Origin: Basidiobolus ranarum | Taxonomy: Eukaryota; Basidiobolomycota; Basidiobolomycetes; Basidiobolales | Direction of reading: 5' to 3' | Length of the DNA stretch: 32,175 nucleotides | Assembly (NCBI GenBank): GCA_040143965.1 | Contig: JASJQH010000085.1 | Location: 1-32,175, forward strand | Shown: positions 21,417 through 30,820 of the stretch, in pieces | Layout of the letters: each line of letters opens with the position of its first letter | Position numbering within the stretch: the first letter of the stretch is position 1 | Program-made: the position numbers and the translations under genes | The notes under the pieces: model-generated | Database searches by the model: none | What the model was told of the DNA's origin: nothing | Seen by the model: the letters and a program-made list of their open reading frames with translations, nothing else

Positions 21417-22772
21417 CTAGCTTACTTGACCAGCTGTAGACGTGGGGAGAGAGGTATCAAGGGATCTAGATTCAAGTTGATACTCGTCGATAATGACATT
21501 GTTGGCGTTGTACACGGTCCATTTTAGTGTGGTTTTGTAGATGTCTATTATGACATAATGATGCTGACTTTCAGCTTTAGAATACATTTTCCAATCCTCT
21601 ACGCGTTCATAATCCAATTCGCCACCGGCTCCACCGATGATAGTATACATGGTATTGTTATGAAATCCCCGTTGATAGCTGTGCTGATGCCCGCTAATTA
21701 CCAAATCCACTCCACTTTCTTCCATCAGTTTAGAGTACCGAAGTCTGATAAACTCACCCCAATGCTTTTCTCCTTTTTCCCAAGTCACTGGATCCCAAAA
21801 CTCCATGAATGGCGGTATGTGGACTACAACAATACGAAATTTGGCTGAACGAAATTCTTCACTACTAAGTTCTTTCTTCAGCCATTCATCCTGTTCGCTC
21901 TTATCCAAATTACTATCCAGGACGATCCATCGAGTGTTTCCGGTATTAAATGAAAACCAAGTTTGATTATGAGTATAAACGTAATGACCTTCGGGTTCGA
22001 AATCATGATTACCACGAGCGTAAATCATAGGGGCAGTTTGTGCTAGGTCATATTGAGTAAGGGGACCGAAGAAGTCAGTTTGCCACTGTTGAAGATTCTC
22101 AACTTGTTGAACCGCATCTCCAGCATGAACAAGAAAGTTTGGTTTATGTGCAGCGATCAAAGGCGCAAGCTTATTGAAAATCCCAAGACCGAACTGATTG
22201 TCAGAAAAGGCAGCAACTCGAATAGCCTGATCACTATTAGCTGGGTGATATTGAAAGGAAAATTTTCTCAGCGAACCGGACTTGGATGTTATTTGATACG
22301 TATAGTTTCCAATTTCTTCAAGCGGACCAAGTTTGGTAGTATAGACAAAATGGTTTTGGTCGACGTAAACTGGTTCGACAAGTATTGATTTGTAGCTATC
22401 TTCAGCCAAACCCCATTGGATCCTCATATTCTTCATTAGACAACTTGTTTCCCATACTACTGAAACATGGTTAGTATCTAACACCTGTAACATAGGCTCC
22501 TTGCGATAATCGCAAGTCCAACCCTCGTCAAATATACTATTTTTCAAGTGGTATTTGGCTAGAAGCACCAAATGGGCTAAGGTGCCGAGAGCAATATAAA
22601 GTATGATAACGAGAAAACATAAGCAACCATATTTTCTTCTTCGCAACCAAATCTTACGAAAGCCCCAACCCAGTTTATCCTTGATAGTACTAGATTTAGT
22701 GTTTGTAGTAGAAGGTAATGGTAAACCACCACCATTACTAGTAGTACTTTGAGCCAGAAAAGGAGAAATCAT
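21417..22772 (-). CDS. Membrane-anchored calcineurin-like metallophosphatase
   Basis: Intronless, 451 aa. A Ser/Thr/Gly-rich cytosolic N-terminus and a basic patch (WLRRRK) precede one transmembrane helix (~49-72), suggesting a type II protein with its catalytic part in the secretory lumen or outside. An FN3-like segment (~93-165) leads into the metallophosphatase domain (~185-400), as in purple acid phosphatases. Metal-site motifs: D191 in SDNQFG, HAGD (G218-D219), GNHD 254-257, VVVH with H318, and GHQH 361-364. The usual D-x-H/G first motif is DNQ, and GDxxY reads GDAVQ, so the iron-ligating Tyr of purple enzymes is missing at that place. Several N-x-S/T sites lie in the luminal part. The ATG at 22772 is used; the codon before it is TTG. 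Substrate unknown. Confidence 0.82.
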   Translation of the reverse strand: MISPFLAQSTTSNGGGLPLPSTTNTKSSTIKDKLGWGFRKIWLRRRKYGCLCFLVIILYIALGTLAHLVLLAKYHLKNSIFDEGWTCDYRKEPMLQVLDTNHVSVVWETSCLMKNMRIQWGLAEDSYKSILVEPVYVDQNHFVYTTKLGPLEEIGNYTYQITSKSGSLRKFSFQYHPANSDQAIRVAAFSDNQFGLGIFNKLAPLIAAHKPNFLVHAGDAVQQVENLQQWQTDFFGPLTQYDLAQTAPMIYARGNHDFEPEGHYVYTHNQTWFSFNTGNTRWIVLDSNLDKSEQDEWLKKELSSEEFRSAKFRIVVVHIPPFMEFWDPVTWEKGEKHWGEFIRLRYSKLMEESGVDLVISGHQHSYQRGFHNNTMYTIIGGAGGELDYERVEDWKMYSKAESQHHYVIIDIYKTTLKWTVYNANNVIIDEYQLESRSLDTSLPTSTAGQVS

Positions 22773-23277
22773 CAAAACGACTCGAAGTCAAAATCACCTT
22801 TCAAAGAGAGTGATGATATAATGATTTACTTAACTAAGCATCAAAGGCCGAGGCAATGAGGGAGAAAAAGGATTAAAGCTGATTAGGCGCTAAACACGCA
22901 TATTCTGATGACGATTAAATACAATGGAAATTAATCGAATTGCATACTTTATTAAGTGATGGAAGAACCGGTAGATGAATGTGCTTAAATGCAATCAATT
23001 CTATCAATCATTGACAGTGGCTACGCTCAACCAATCAGTAGGGTAGTGGTTGAAAGGTGGGGTAAAGCTACCGGAGAGGTAGTCTACAAGGCCTACCAAG
23101 TGGTGACAATGGCTAAAGGTGGGCAACACTGGAAAACACGTATGTAGTGTATGGGATAGGGCGGTGTGTGGGTGTAAGGTTATAGGGTTAGGACAGCCTA
23201 CATGGAACACTTACTATCACGTAATCAGAATACAGTCCTAGATGGTGGCTGATGCTTCCATGTGTCACCATCATTGA

Positions 23278-23297
23278 TTAATATATATATATATATT
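23278..23297. repeat. (AT)n microsatellite
   Basis: About nine AT dinucleotides, simple-sequence repeat. Confidence 0.85.
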
Positions 23298-23732
23298 GGT
23301 TTAAACGTGCAAGGTTCCATTTAGGCTGTGTAGACGAGTCTATTGTACACAATTGTAATGTAAATGTTAGATTGTGTGGATCACCCCTGCCCCTGCCCTA
23401 CTACTTTGTTCTGCCAATCCCTCTTTTTCTAACTGGGCCAATGAGGCAGTTATGTGGCTAAAGTATTTCTACCCGTCCAGCCTAATCCAAAGCAATCCAC
23501 TTTACAATGCCTACTTGTCTTTGTTATCTCCACGCATTTGGCATACTACAGCTGCATAATCTCAGCAATTGACAACCATTGATTCCCCTGCCTCGCTTTC
23601 TCAATTTCTCCTCAAACTTCCATCCGCCAAGATAAAGCACTGTTCAGTGGATTGGAGACATCTTACTGGTAGAGTCACTCATGTGATGGTAGTTTCGAGA
23701 CTGACTCAGATTTATCAGATTAGTAGGTGCTT

Positions 23733-23831
23733 AGTGTATAGGAAGTGTATATAAAGTGTATATCAAGTGTATATCAAGTGTATATCAAGTGTATATCAAG
23801 TGTATTGGAAGTGTCTATAAAGTGTGTATTT
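23733..23831. repeat. 11-bp tandem array, 9 copies
   Basis: Nine head-to-tail copies of AGTGTATATCA with small changes; units 3-6 are identical or nearly so and the outer units are degenerate (AGTGTATAGGA, AGTGTCTATAA, AGTGTGTATTT). The period is about one DNA turn, so each unit presents the same face. It lies ~420 bp upstream of the CBM21 gene start. Confidence 0.9.
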
Positions 23832-24250
23832 ATATAGCATCGACTCGTCACGTCAGAAACACCACCCACTATACTACATTAAGGACAGGGACAGACTGAT
23901 AGCTAATAAATACTGATGCATCTAGGTGGTGTACATCTAATTAGTACCGAAGATCAAATACAAATACCATATGCTACTAAATTAAGATCAATACATAACA
24001 GCCTCCGGTCACGCCATAAACTGTCCAACACCTTATCTAGCTATTAGGTAGAGTAAAAACCTGCTGTTCGACCCCTTCATTGTATCCCTATTTTCATGTG
24101 GATTTCTATAAATTGTATCAACCCACACTTTTGTGTATCCTCGATCTGATCTTCTTTCAGTTTGTGTATTTACGACTCTTGACTGTTTTCGACCCCTTCG
24201 CCTTAATCTGACCATCAACCCTTTAGCTTCAATACCAGAAATCCATTTAC

Positions 24251-25807
24251 ATGTCTAACCTGTGGAACGTAACTATGCCTTCCCTCGTTGAACCCTATGA
24301 GAAGCCTAAAGCGAACAAAACCTGGCCTAAGAGAAGAGTCTCGTTACTTTCCTCAAACCCAACTCCTTTGGTCACTTCCAGCTCTCACCAACCAACTCCG
24401 ACTCTACTAGCGAGGAAGCCTTGCGAGAAAGCCTCCCAGCTTAATGGCCATCAATCCAAGATATCTTCGAAGGGAGAAGTCAAACTGTATCATCATTCTC
24501 CTCTAGAATCTAAAAAAGCAGTCTCTCTTCAATATCCTAGGAAAAAAAGCGGGGAAGTAGTCAAACCTGCTCTAAAAAGCAAGGAAAGTGAACAGCCAGA
24601 GCTGACATCCATTATTCCGACCAAATTTGTCCATTTTGATGCCCAACTTGAGTATATCAAGTTGTTTATGAAAGGTGAGAAACCTCAGACCATTTCTAAC
24701 CCTGGTTCCGATGCGGAAGATGGAACATCCTCGGATGACGATTTTTATGATCAGGATGAAGTATCTTTATCGATACGTCTCCCCAATTTCCAACCATCCC
24801 CCTTCTCTTTCTACACCTCGAAGGCTGTTAGCATTGACTCCATTACACTCTCCCAGGATAAGAAAAAGTTAGTTGGTGGTATATTGGTTGCCAATCTCGC
24901 CTACCATAAGCACGTATCCATACGCTACACGTTCGATTTCTGGCAAACTACTGAAGAGATATCGGCAGATTTTAAGCAACCCACCACTAAGGAGTTTAAC
25001 AACGGTATTGGAATCGATGAGTTTTCTTTCAGTATAGATCTTGAGAAAAGGATCAGTTTGGAGCTTAGCTCGCCAAAGAAAACTTTGTTCTTGGCGGTCA
25101 AATACCAAGTTGACAACCAAGAATACTGGGACAATAATGATGGCATGAACTACCACGTTGAATTCGTTCTCTCGAAAACAAGAAATGGAAATGACCCTTG
25201 GGATACCTATCAGTCTATGAGTGTAAACAGTAAAAGCCAACCGATTGAGATCAAAAGATCTTCATTCAACGACAGCAACTCACTTTTGGCCTCATCCCCC
25301 GAAAGCCCTTTAGTATCATTAAAATCGGCCTCAACCAACAAGCTAAGTTCTCGGTATGATTTCGAAGCTTCTCTTTCTGCACTCTTGGCAGCAGAAACAC
25401 ACAATCCTCAAAAGAAATTCTCATCATACCTTGATTGCCCAACATCTGACCAAATAGACCGTCAATACGAATCATACAGCAATTCCCCTGCATTCTCAAC
25501 CCCATCAACGCTATCAAAAATGCTTAGCCATGAGTACGACTCCTATAGCTCAGCCTCTGTCGAATCACCTTTTGGAAATAACTCTTGGGAGGAGCCAACA
25601 TATCTGCTTAATGCATATGATAGCTTTTCCCGTAATTATGTTTCGAACACGCCTTCATGTATCCCATCCAAGTCAGGGAATAGTTTAATTAATGCACGCA
25701 GTGAGAATGATTCTGATAACCATATCCTTGACGGACCACACATCAAATCACACTCATATGGAGCATCTCCTGCAGTTTGTAATAACACAGCTTTTCACCT
25801 AGAGTAG
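24251..25807 (+). CDS. CBM21 glycogen-targeting PP1 regulatory subunit (Gac1-like)
   Basis: Targets protein phosphatase 1 to glycogen, promoting glycogen synthase activity (role of Gac1 in yeast, PPP1R3 in animals). Intronless, 518 aa. A basic, Ser-rich N-terminus (1-120) leads to a PP1-docking RVxF-type motif KFVHF (125-129), followed by the family continuation DAQLEYIKLFMKGEKP. After an acidic linker (SDAEDGTSSDDDFYDQDE, ~153-170) comes the CBM21 starch/glycogen-binding domain (~190-306) with TFDFWQTTEE, a conserved DEFSFSIDL strand and the signature YWDNNDGMNYHVEF (292-305). The C-terminal third is low-complexity, Ser/Asn/Tyr-rich and probably disordered. The ATG at 24251 is the first in frame. 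An 11-bp repeat array lies upstream. Confidence 0.87.
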   Translation: MSNLWNVTMPSLVEPYEKPKANKTWPKRRVSLLSSNPTPLVTSSSHQPTPTLLARKPCEKASQLNGHQSKISSKGEVKLYHHSPLESKKAVSLQYPRKKSGEVVKPALKSKESEQPELTSIIPTKFVHFDAQLEYIKLFMKGEKPQTISNPGSDAEDGTSSDDDFYDQDEVSLSIRLPNFQPSPFSFYTSKAVSIDSITLSQDKKKLVGGILVANLAYHKHVSIRYTFDFWQTTEEISADFKQPTTKEFNNGIGIDEFSFSIDLEKRISLELSSPKKTLFLAVKYQVDNQEYWDNNDGMNYHVEFVLSKTRNGNDPWDTYQSMSVNSKSQPIEIKRSSFNDSNSLLASSPESPLVSLKSASTNKLSSRYDFEASLSALLAAETHNPQKKFSSYLDCPTSDQIDRQYESYSNSPAFSTPSTLSKMLSHEYDSYSSASVESPFGNNSWEEPTYLLNAYDSFSRNYVSNTPSCIPSKSGNSLINARSENDSDNHILDGPHIKSHSYGASPAVCNNTAFHLE

Positions 25808-25978
25808 TGTATATAAGCGCTATTTTATCATCCTTTCCCACTGTACACTACGCTATCCCTTTATATGCTACATATATCACCGTTTCTTCTCTCTATTTTC
25901 GTTTCACATTTTTCATTTCTTACCTGACTCTGTCTGACATAGGTATAGGTACTGTAATATATATGTATCTCAATGTTT

Positions 25979-25984
25979 AATAAA
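25979..25984 (+). terminator. Poly(A) signal, CBM21 gene
   Basis: AATAAA 172 bp after the stop of the CBM21 gene. Confidence 0.4.
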
Positions 25985-26392
25985 TACGCCGTCCTAATTT
26001 ACTACAACCACTATCCCTTCACTATTTGTATGTGTACAATCCGCTCGCCAATCAAGTAGAACCTGCCTTATCTCCCGTATCTTACTTCTAGTTTTATTAT
26101 GAAACATCATTAGAGCGTGTACCCTATCAGTGATTCAGCGTTGTCATGTGCGGAGTTCTTCACCAGTGAGTTGGAGATACCCCAGCTTGTGGCCCCACCG
26201 ATACCCCACATTCGGTTATTATCACTTCCAAATTCTGATAATCAAACTCTCAAAAAATCCATCATGCAAGTTAGAGAATTGGCGGCACCACCCGATTTCA
26301 TAGAATTACGTACCAAAATTCCAATGATCCCCATTCATTTCCCCAACATCACTAGTGGTAGTGTTACCCCAATAAAACTGGAACCCTGAGCG

Positions 26393-26399
26393 TATAAAT
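26393..26399 (+). promoter_or_regulatory. TATA box for NDK
   Basis: TATAAAT, 71 bp before the NDK ATG (26464), leaving room for a short leader. Confidence 0.5.
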
Positions 26400-26463
26400 T
26401 AGAATCCGAGGGGAAGTGGAAATGTTACTGTGTTAACTTTCTCAGACCTTCAATATTGTCAAC

Positions 26464-27216
26464 ATGTTCGCTCGTACTGCTGCTACTTTCATGAGAGCTG
26501 GTACCTAATTGTGTTAATTTGGAAATGATCCTTTCGAATAATTGCTTACTTAAATTACTTGATTAGGCTCTCAATCTCTCCGCACTGCTGCTCCTAAGGC
26601 TCGTGCTTTCACCACCCAAGCAGCTCCCCGTACCGCTGCCAAGGCTTCCACTTTGTTCGGTTTGGTCGCCGCTGCTACTGCTGGTACTGCTTACTGGACT
26701 AGCAACAGCGTTGTTTTCGCTGAATCTAGCCCTGCTGGTGCCAAGGGTACTGCTTCTGAGCGTACTTTCATTGCCATTAAGCCTGACGGTGTTCAACGTT
26801 CTCTCATCGGTGAGATCATCAAGCGTTTTGAATCTCGTGGTTACAAGCTTGTTGGTATGAAGCTTCTCGTTCCTGGTAAGGATTTAGCCGAGGAACATTA
26901 TGCTGATTTGAAGACCAAGCCTTTCTTCAAGGGATTGGTTGACTACATGACCAACGGTAAGGCTCCTGTTGTTGCCATGGTCTGGGAAGGTCAAGATGTT
27001 ATCAAGCAAGGTCGTTCCATCATCGGTGCCACTAACCCTCTTGAATCTGCACCTGGTACCATCCGTGGTGATCTCTGCATCTCCGTTGGCCGTAACATTA
27101 TCCACGGATCTGACTCCTTCGAAAGTGCTGAGAAGGAAATCGGTCTTTGGTTCAAGGAAAATGAGATTGTTAGCTGGACCCCTGCTATCGCTGAATGGAT
27201 CTTCTCTGCCAACTAG
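26464..27216 (+). CDS. Nucleoside diphosphate kinase, mitochondrial form
   Basis: Transfers the gamma-phosphate between nucleoside triphosphates and diphosphates through a phospho-histidine. Two exons, 26464-26500 and 26567-27216, give 228 aa. Residues 1-40 are Ala/Arg/Thr-rich with no acidic residue, a mitochondrial presequence. A hydrophobic stretch at 41-56 ([15 protein letters not shown]) is followed by a probable cut region ([11 protein letters not shown]), the bipartite pattern of inner-membrane/intermembrane-space sorting. The kinase domain (~77-228) starts [14 protein letters not shown] and has the active-site loop NIIHGSDS with H192, plus the C-terminal [10 protein letters not shown]. 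Codon use is strongly biased (GCT, GGT, AAG, CGT), suggesting high expression. TATA box at 26393 and AATAAA at 27243-27248. Intermembrane-space location is inference. Confidence 0.93.
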
Positions 27217-27408
27217 AAATATTATAACATTGTCATTTTGTTAATAAACAAATTCAACCATTCAATTCAACTGCTTAATCACATTATTCCATTGAATATT
27301 TGGGTATCATAGTCTCCCCCCTCCAAGTGGGTCATGATTAATCCTCTACTCCATGTCGCTGATTCAGATTAGAGACAAATTGTTTCTTTCTCATTTAGAT
27401 CACCTCCA

Positions 27409-27424
27409 TTAGGGCTAGGGTTAG
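27409..27424. promoter_or_regulatory. Degenerate telo-box
   Basis: TTAGGGCTAGGGTTAG: two TTAGGG units with one T-to-C change. Located about 620 bp before the next gene start. Confidence 0.3.
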
Positions 27425-27878
27425 ACTACGTACCTTACTCTGACCATATCCTTTCTAGGCGAATGTTTTGATATCCAATCAAAATGCTGTATATGTGTCT
27501 TTGGGAGTGGTTGTGTAGAGCGTTAGATTTAGTAATAAGATGAATCCGCGACCATATCAGGGACCATTAATATTCGTATTTAATTATTGTGACGGTTACT
27601 ATTGAAGTTAGTACCCAAAGAAGGTAACAGAGCAATCAGTGAGTTATGACTGAAAAGGAAATATGTGTGGAATCTGACTCAGGGCGCAATGTCAAAGAGT
27701 GAGCATAGAGTTTCAAGTGATGGACAAGGGAAGCGAAGTGGAACTGGGTGATTGAACTGAATGGTTTAGCCTAACCCTCAGTACCATGTATCTTACATAC
27801 GCGCACATGCTCCTTAAACGTGCACTCTATTAATAGCCCCCGCAGGCAATCACTTCAACTATTCCTTTTCTCACTGCA

Positions 27879-27885
27879 TATAAAA
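27879..27885 (+). promoter_or_regulatory. TATA box for the tetraspan gene
   Basis: TATAAAA, 154 bp before the ATG at 28033, the same spacing as for the NoxR gene in this window. Confidence 0.4.
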
Positions 27886-28032
27886 TTGACGTCTGCCATA
27901 TATGATTTTTGGATTCAATCAAGCAAATCACTTTCGTTGAAAAGCATAAATACTGCCCTTTTCACAGTCCATCTCGATTGCCCTCCTCCTCTCAAATCCT
28001 AGTGGCAGTGATATATTTCGTTGTCCCAGAGC

Positions 28033-28812
28033 ATGCGATTCAACAAAAAGAAATCCATTGAAATCACGACAACAAAGCGTATACTAATTGGCGTATTGAG
28101 TGTAGAACTGGTATACTCTCCTTCGTTCTTAATCTATTTGTTAAGATATCTCAACCTTTCTTTCTGTTGCTTAGATCACTTTGCTGTTACTACTATACTT
28201 TGACCTTCGCCACGCTAAATCACCATTCCCGTATATCCCAGTAGTTGCGAATATGCTTTCCATTGTTATATGCGCTGTTAACATATACGCCTCACTTCGT
28301 TACATCAAACGGATTCTACTTCTTGTAGGAGTTGTTTTTAACATTGAACGTATTCACTGAAAAAGCTTACTTACTTAATTTAACTAGTATTCTTTATGGT
28401 GTGTCTTTTACGTTCTTTGGATTGTCTTTTGTATATTGACCAGCATGCACGTGATCAAGATTGAGAGTTACAATCAGGAGACTTCAACTAAACCATGGAT
28501 ATCCGATGAAGATGCCTTTGAATCCATACCAATTCAATATGGACTTTCGTTTGCTTGGTATTTACATTTCTTACTAAAAACCAGTGCACTTACCAGCTTA
28601 CTACTGGTTTACATCTTGGAGATTATTCTTACGGTAAGTATTAATGTTGTCTTATCAACCGAATGAGAGAGTAAACATGATTCATCATTTAGATTGCTAC
28701 TGCCATTCTGTCAATACTTGTTCGTCGTGCTTACCTAATCGAACAAAGACATTGGGATGATTTAGATAATCAAACCCTTACAAGAAGTTCCACCACGTGG
28801 TCTAAGTATTGA
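28033..28812 (+). CDS. Unrecognised four-span membrane protein
   Basis: I do not recognise the family. Four exons, 28033-28110, 28175-28324, 28388-28633 and 28693-28812, give 197 aa; all three introns are phase 0. The exon-3 acceptor (TTTAACTAG before 28388) was chosen because it joins two hydrophobic halves into one helix. Predicted helices: TM1 ~17-34 (RILIGVLSVELITLLLLLYF), TM2 ~47-68 (IPVVANMLSIVICAVNIYAS), TM3 ~73-98 (ILLLYSLWCVFYVLWIVFCI) and TM4 ~142-170 (SALTSLLLVYILEIILTIAT). The N-terminus is basic (MRFNKKKS). A 40-residue acidic loop between TM3 and TM4 (TKPWISDEDAFESIPIQYG) is the most distinctive part. The tail is polar (RRAYLIEQRHWDDLDNQ). The layout (four spans, short tails) resembles tetraspan/MARVEL-like proteins, but there is no Cys-rich loop or MARVEL signature. 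Confidence 0.7.
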
Positions 28813-29230
28813 CCAGAGAAGATCACTTTTGATTAGACTTCATGATATGCTTTGATTTCGGTGACAGGTGTCTCGATTTCGGTGTAAATAAATTACCAAA
28901 ATACTTTAAAGTAGTAAATAGAATAAAAATGTACTCGAGTTAGTAAGAAATTCATGTAACGATATCTTGTCATCTAAAAATGGAACTTGGGATATAAAAC
29001 TTTAATCACCATTTTCAAACATCTCTTGTAGTACCAAATGGATTTTTATTTAATGCTGGTTATGAATTATCTCTAATTGAATTCACTTTTTATTCTTAAG
29101 TAAAATGGATATTATATAAGATCATTATTTTTCATTCGGATTTTATTAATAGATGCGATGAAGTTGATATGGTCCCAATTATGTACATGTATAGGTGAGA
29201 AGATTGTGGTTATGAAAAGGTAATGATTGT
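28813..29230. other. Tail-to-tail intergenic, tetraspan and PHO89
   Basis: 418 bp AT-rich stretch with AATAAA on the plus strand at 28887-28892 (tetraspan gene) and on the minus strand at 29142-29147 (PHO89), each about 75-85 bp past its stop codon. Nothing else seen. Confidence 0.5.
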
Positions 29231-30820
29231 TTAAACTGAAATTAACTTGGGGGCATATGATGCGAATGAGAATAGAAGTCCAGCAACAAGGCCAGCCGCG
29301 GGGAGAGTCAAAAACCATGAGAAGAAACACCATGCCAACATGCGCCAGTTGATTGTCTTTGCACTGCCGTTGCATAAACCAACGGCGGCGGTAGCTCCAG
29401 TAATACAGTGAGTGGTAGACACTGGAAGTCCAATCTTGGATGCAGTTAATACAGTCAAACAACTGCCAAGTTCCATACTGAATCCACGGGAAGGTGAGTG
29501 ATAGGTGATCTTGTTGCCGAGGGAGCGCATAATCTTATATCCATATGTAATGAGACCAATATCAATAAATAAGCCACCCATAGCAAGCACCCAAAGTGGA
29601 ACTGGAGTTTTCCCTTCAACATCGATTGTTGCCGTGGACCAGATGTAGTAGATGGTAGAGAGTGGACCTACAGAGTTGGCGACATCATTGGAACCGTGAG
29701 CGAAACTGGCCATCGAGGCGGTGACAACTTGGATAAAGCTGTACATGTACTCGGTATCATCGTCGTATCTGTCAGCTGCATCGTGGATCTTCTGAAGTCT
29801 CTCCTCTTTACAGGTAACCACATCTTTGCGAACCCCGTTAAGAATTGTATTCTTGATTTTGCCCAGGAAAGTAGTGGGTTTGGCCTCTTCTTCATTCTCA
29901 ATTTCAAGATTACCCTTTTCCTCGCCACCTAATTCCATCTTCTGCTCGATGACCGGAGGGCGAGGACTAAGGATGGGTATGATAAATACGTGATACCATT
30001 TGAGGTTTTCTTTCTCGCAGATTGTGCGTCTGAACCAAGGAGCGATAAAGAACCAACAGAAGAGAATGACTAACAAGGTAGCACCAATAGTAGATCCCCA
30101 GATAATTCCGGGTGTAATATCCTGGAGATTGAGATCTGGTGCGCCCTTCTGGAGAACATAGAAGATGCAAACGAATGCGGTAAGGCCAAAGTAGAATGGG
30201 ATGGCTCGAAGTCCTCTCTCGAAAGAGTTGGGTTTAACAAGTACCAAGTACTTAGTAGACATGTAGATGATACTGGCTATAATACCCGCTGCTACTGGTG
30301 AAACAAACCATGAAGTGACAATCTTGGCGACACCAGTATAACTCCAATCGACACTGTTAACACCAAATGCTGCGATACCAACACCAATCATAGCGCCAAC
30401 GATTGAATGAGTGGTCGATACTGGCCAACCCTGGCGGGTGGCAAATAGCACCCAGCATGAAGAGCCCATTACAGCACATACCATGGCGAGCTGAATGATG
30501 GAAAATTGATTAATAAAAGTAATATACATTGTCAATAGAGTTTGTGAATTGCTTACCATTAACAATTCTGGTTGACCGTTGAATTTATTTAGATCAATGA
30601 TCTTCCCACGAATGGTTTCAGCAGTTCCGGAGCCCAACAAGAAAGCGCCAAAGAATTCGGTAAATATGGCGATACAACAGGCTTGGGCAAGAGTGAGAGA
30701 TTTCGAAGCAACAGAGGTGGAAAAGGAGTTCGCTACATCATTAGCACCAATGCCATAGGCATCGAGCATGGAGAAGAGAAGCCCCAGAACAAACAACCAA
30801 GTATAATCGTGTATTTCCAT
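29231..30820 (-). CDS. PHO89: Pho89-like Na+/phosphate symporter
   Basis: Plasma-membrane Na+-coupled inorganic phosphate importer of the PiT/PHO4 family. Two exons on the minus strand, 30820-30557 and 30490-29231, give 507 aa (yeast Pho89 is 574). The ATG at 30820 (MEIHDYTWLF) fits the short family N-terminus; the open frame runs further up to a GTG but lacks an ATG. The two inverted PiT signatures are present: GANDVANSFSTSV near the N-terminus and GSNDVANSVGPL in the C-terminal half, with the paired loops GWPVSTTHSIVGA and GLPVSTTHCITGA. About ten hydrophobic helices flank a hydrophilic central loop (~270-340, with an acidic ELGGEEKGNLEIENEEEAK). The 66-nt intron (30491-30556) is stop-free. 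A TATA element and a 9-bp direct repeat lie just upstream. Confidence 0.94.
   Translation of the reverse strand: MEIHDYTWLFVLGLLFSMLDAYGIGANDVANSFSTSVASKSLTLAQACCIAIFTEFFGAFLLGSGTAETIRGKIIDLNKFNGQPELLMVSNSQTLLTMYITFINQFSIIQLAMVCAVMGSSCWVLFATRQGWPVSTTHSIVGAMIGVGIAAFGVNSVDWSYTGVAKIVTSWFVSPVAAGIIASIIYMSTKYLVLVKPNSFERGLRAIPFYFGLTAFVCIFYVLQKGAPDLNLQDITPGIIWGSTIGATLLVILFCWFFIAPWFRRTICEKENLKWYHVFIIPILSPRPPVIEQKMELGGEEKGNLEIENEEEAKPTTFLGKIKNTILNGVRKDVVTCKEERLQKIHDAADRYDDDTEYMYSFIQVVTASMASFAHGSNDVANSVGPLSTIYYIWSTATIDVEGKTPVPLWVLAMGGLFIDIGLITYGYKIMRSLGNKITYHSPSRGFSMELGSCLTVLTASKIGLPVSTTHCITGATAAVGLCNGSAKTINWRMLAWCFFSWFLTLPAAGLVAGLLFSFASYAPKLISV
30491..30556 (-). other. Stop-free 66-nt intron in PHO89
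   Basis: Minus strand: ATG|GTAAGC donor, TTTTCCATCATTCAG acceptor, 66 nt, no in-frame stop. Read through, it would add 22 residues (SQTLLTMYITFINQF...) between PELLM and LAMVCAVMG, where PiT proteins have no insert. Removal restores the family spacing. Confidence 0.8.

Larger units (their letters stand above)
22773..24250. other. Long divergent intergenic region with repeats
   Basis: 1478 bp between two head-to-head genes. It contains a single TAGGGTTAGG-like box (~23183-23192), an AT microsatellite (23278-23297) and a 9-copy 11-bp tandem array (23733-23831). Short ORFs here lack protein-like composition. It must contain the promoters of both genes; no clear TATA box was identified. Confidence 0.5.
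25808..26463. other. Intergenic, CBM21 gene to NDK
   Basis: 656 bp. It contains AATAAA at 25979-25984 (poly(A) signal for the CBM21 gene), a weak ATG-less open frame at 26114-26389, and the TATA box of NDK (26393-26399). The open frame starts after a TAG, reads Pro/Ile-rich (ELAAPPDFIELRTKIPMIPI) and is not recognised. Its first ATG would give only about 41 residues, so I do not call it a gene. Confidence 0.4.
27217..28032. other. Intergenic, NDK to tetraspan gene
   Basis: 816 bp. It holds the NDK poly(A) signal AATAAA (27243-27248), a telomere-like box TTAGGGCTAGGGTTAG (27409-27424), a single CTAACCCT (27771-27778) and a TATA box (27879-27885). No ORF is supported. Confidence 0.5.

Noticed and set aside
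22773-22775. Upstream start for the metallophosphatase
   Set aside because: The codon is TTG; the real ATG is the next codon.
23340-23760. Small frames near the 11-bp array
   Set aside because: Short, no conserved features, low-complexity neighbourhood.
26114-26389. 90-codon plus-strand frame before NDK
   Set aside because: No ATG until late, preceded by an in-frame TAG, and ends next to the NDK TATA box. Not recognised; kept only as a note in the intergenic entry.
26603-27244. Several open frames over the NDK gene on both strands
   Set aside because: They arise from the strong codon bias of NDK; the NDK frame itself has all family motifs.
21417-30820. A phosphate-acquisition cluster (phosphatase plus PHO89)
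   Set aside because: The two genes are separated by three unrelated genes and share no visible promoter motif, so proximity is probably chance.
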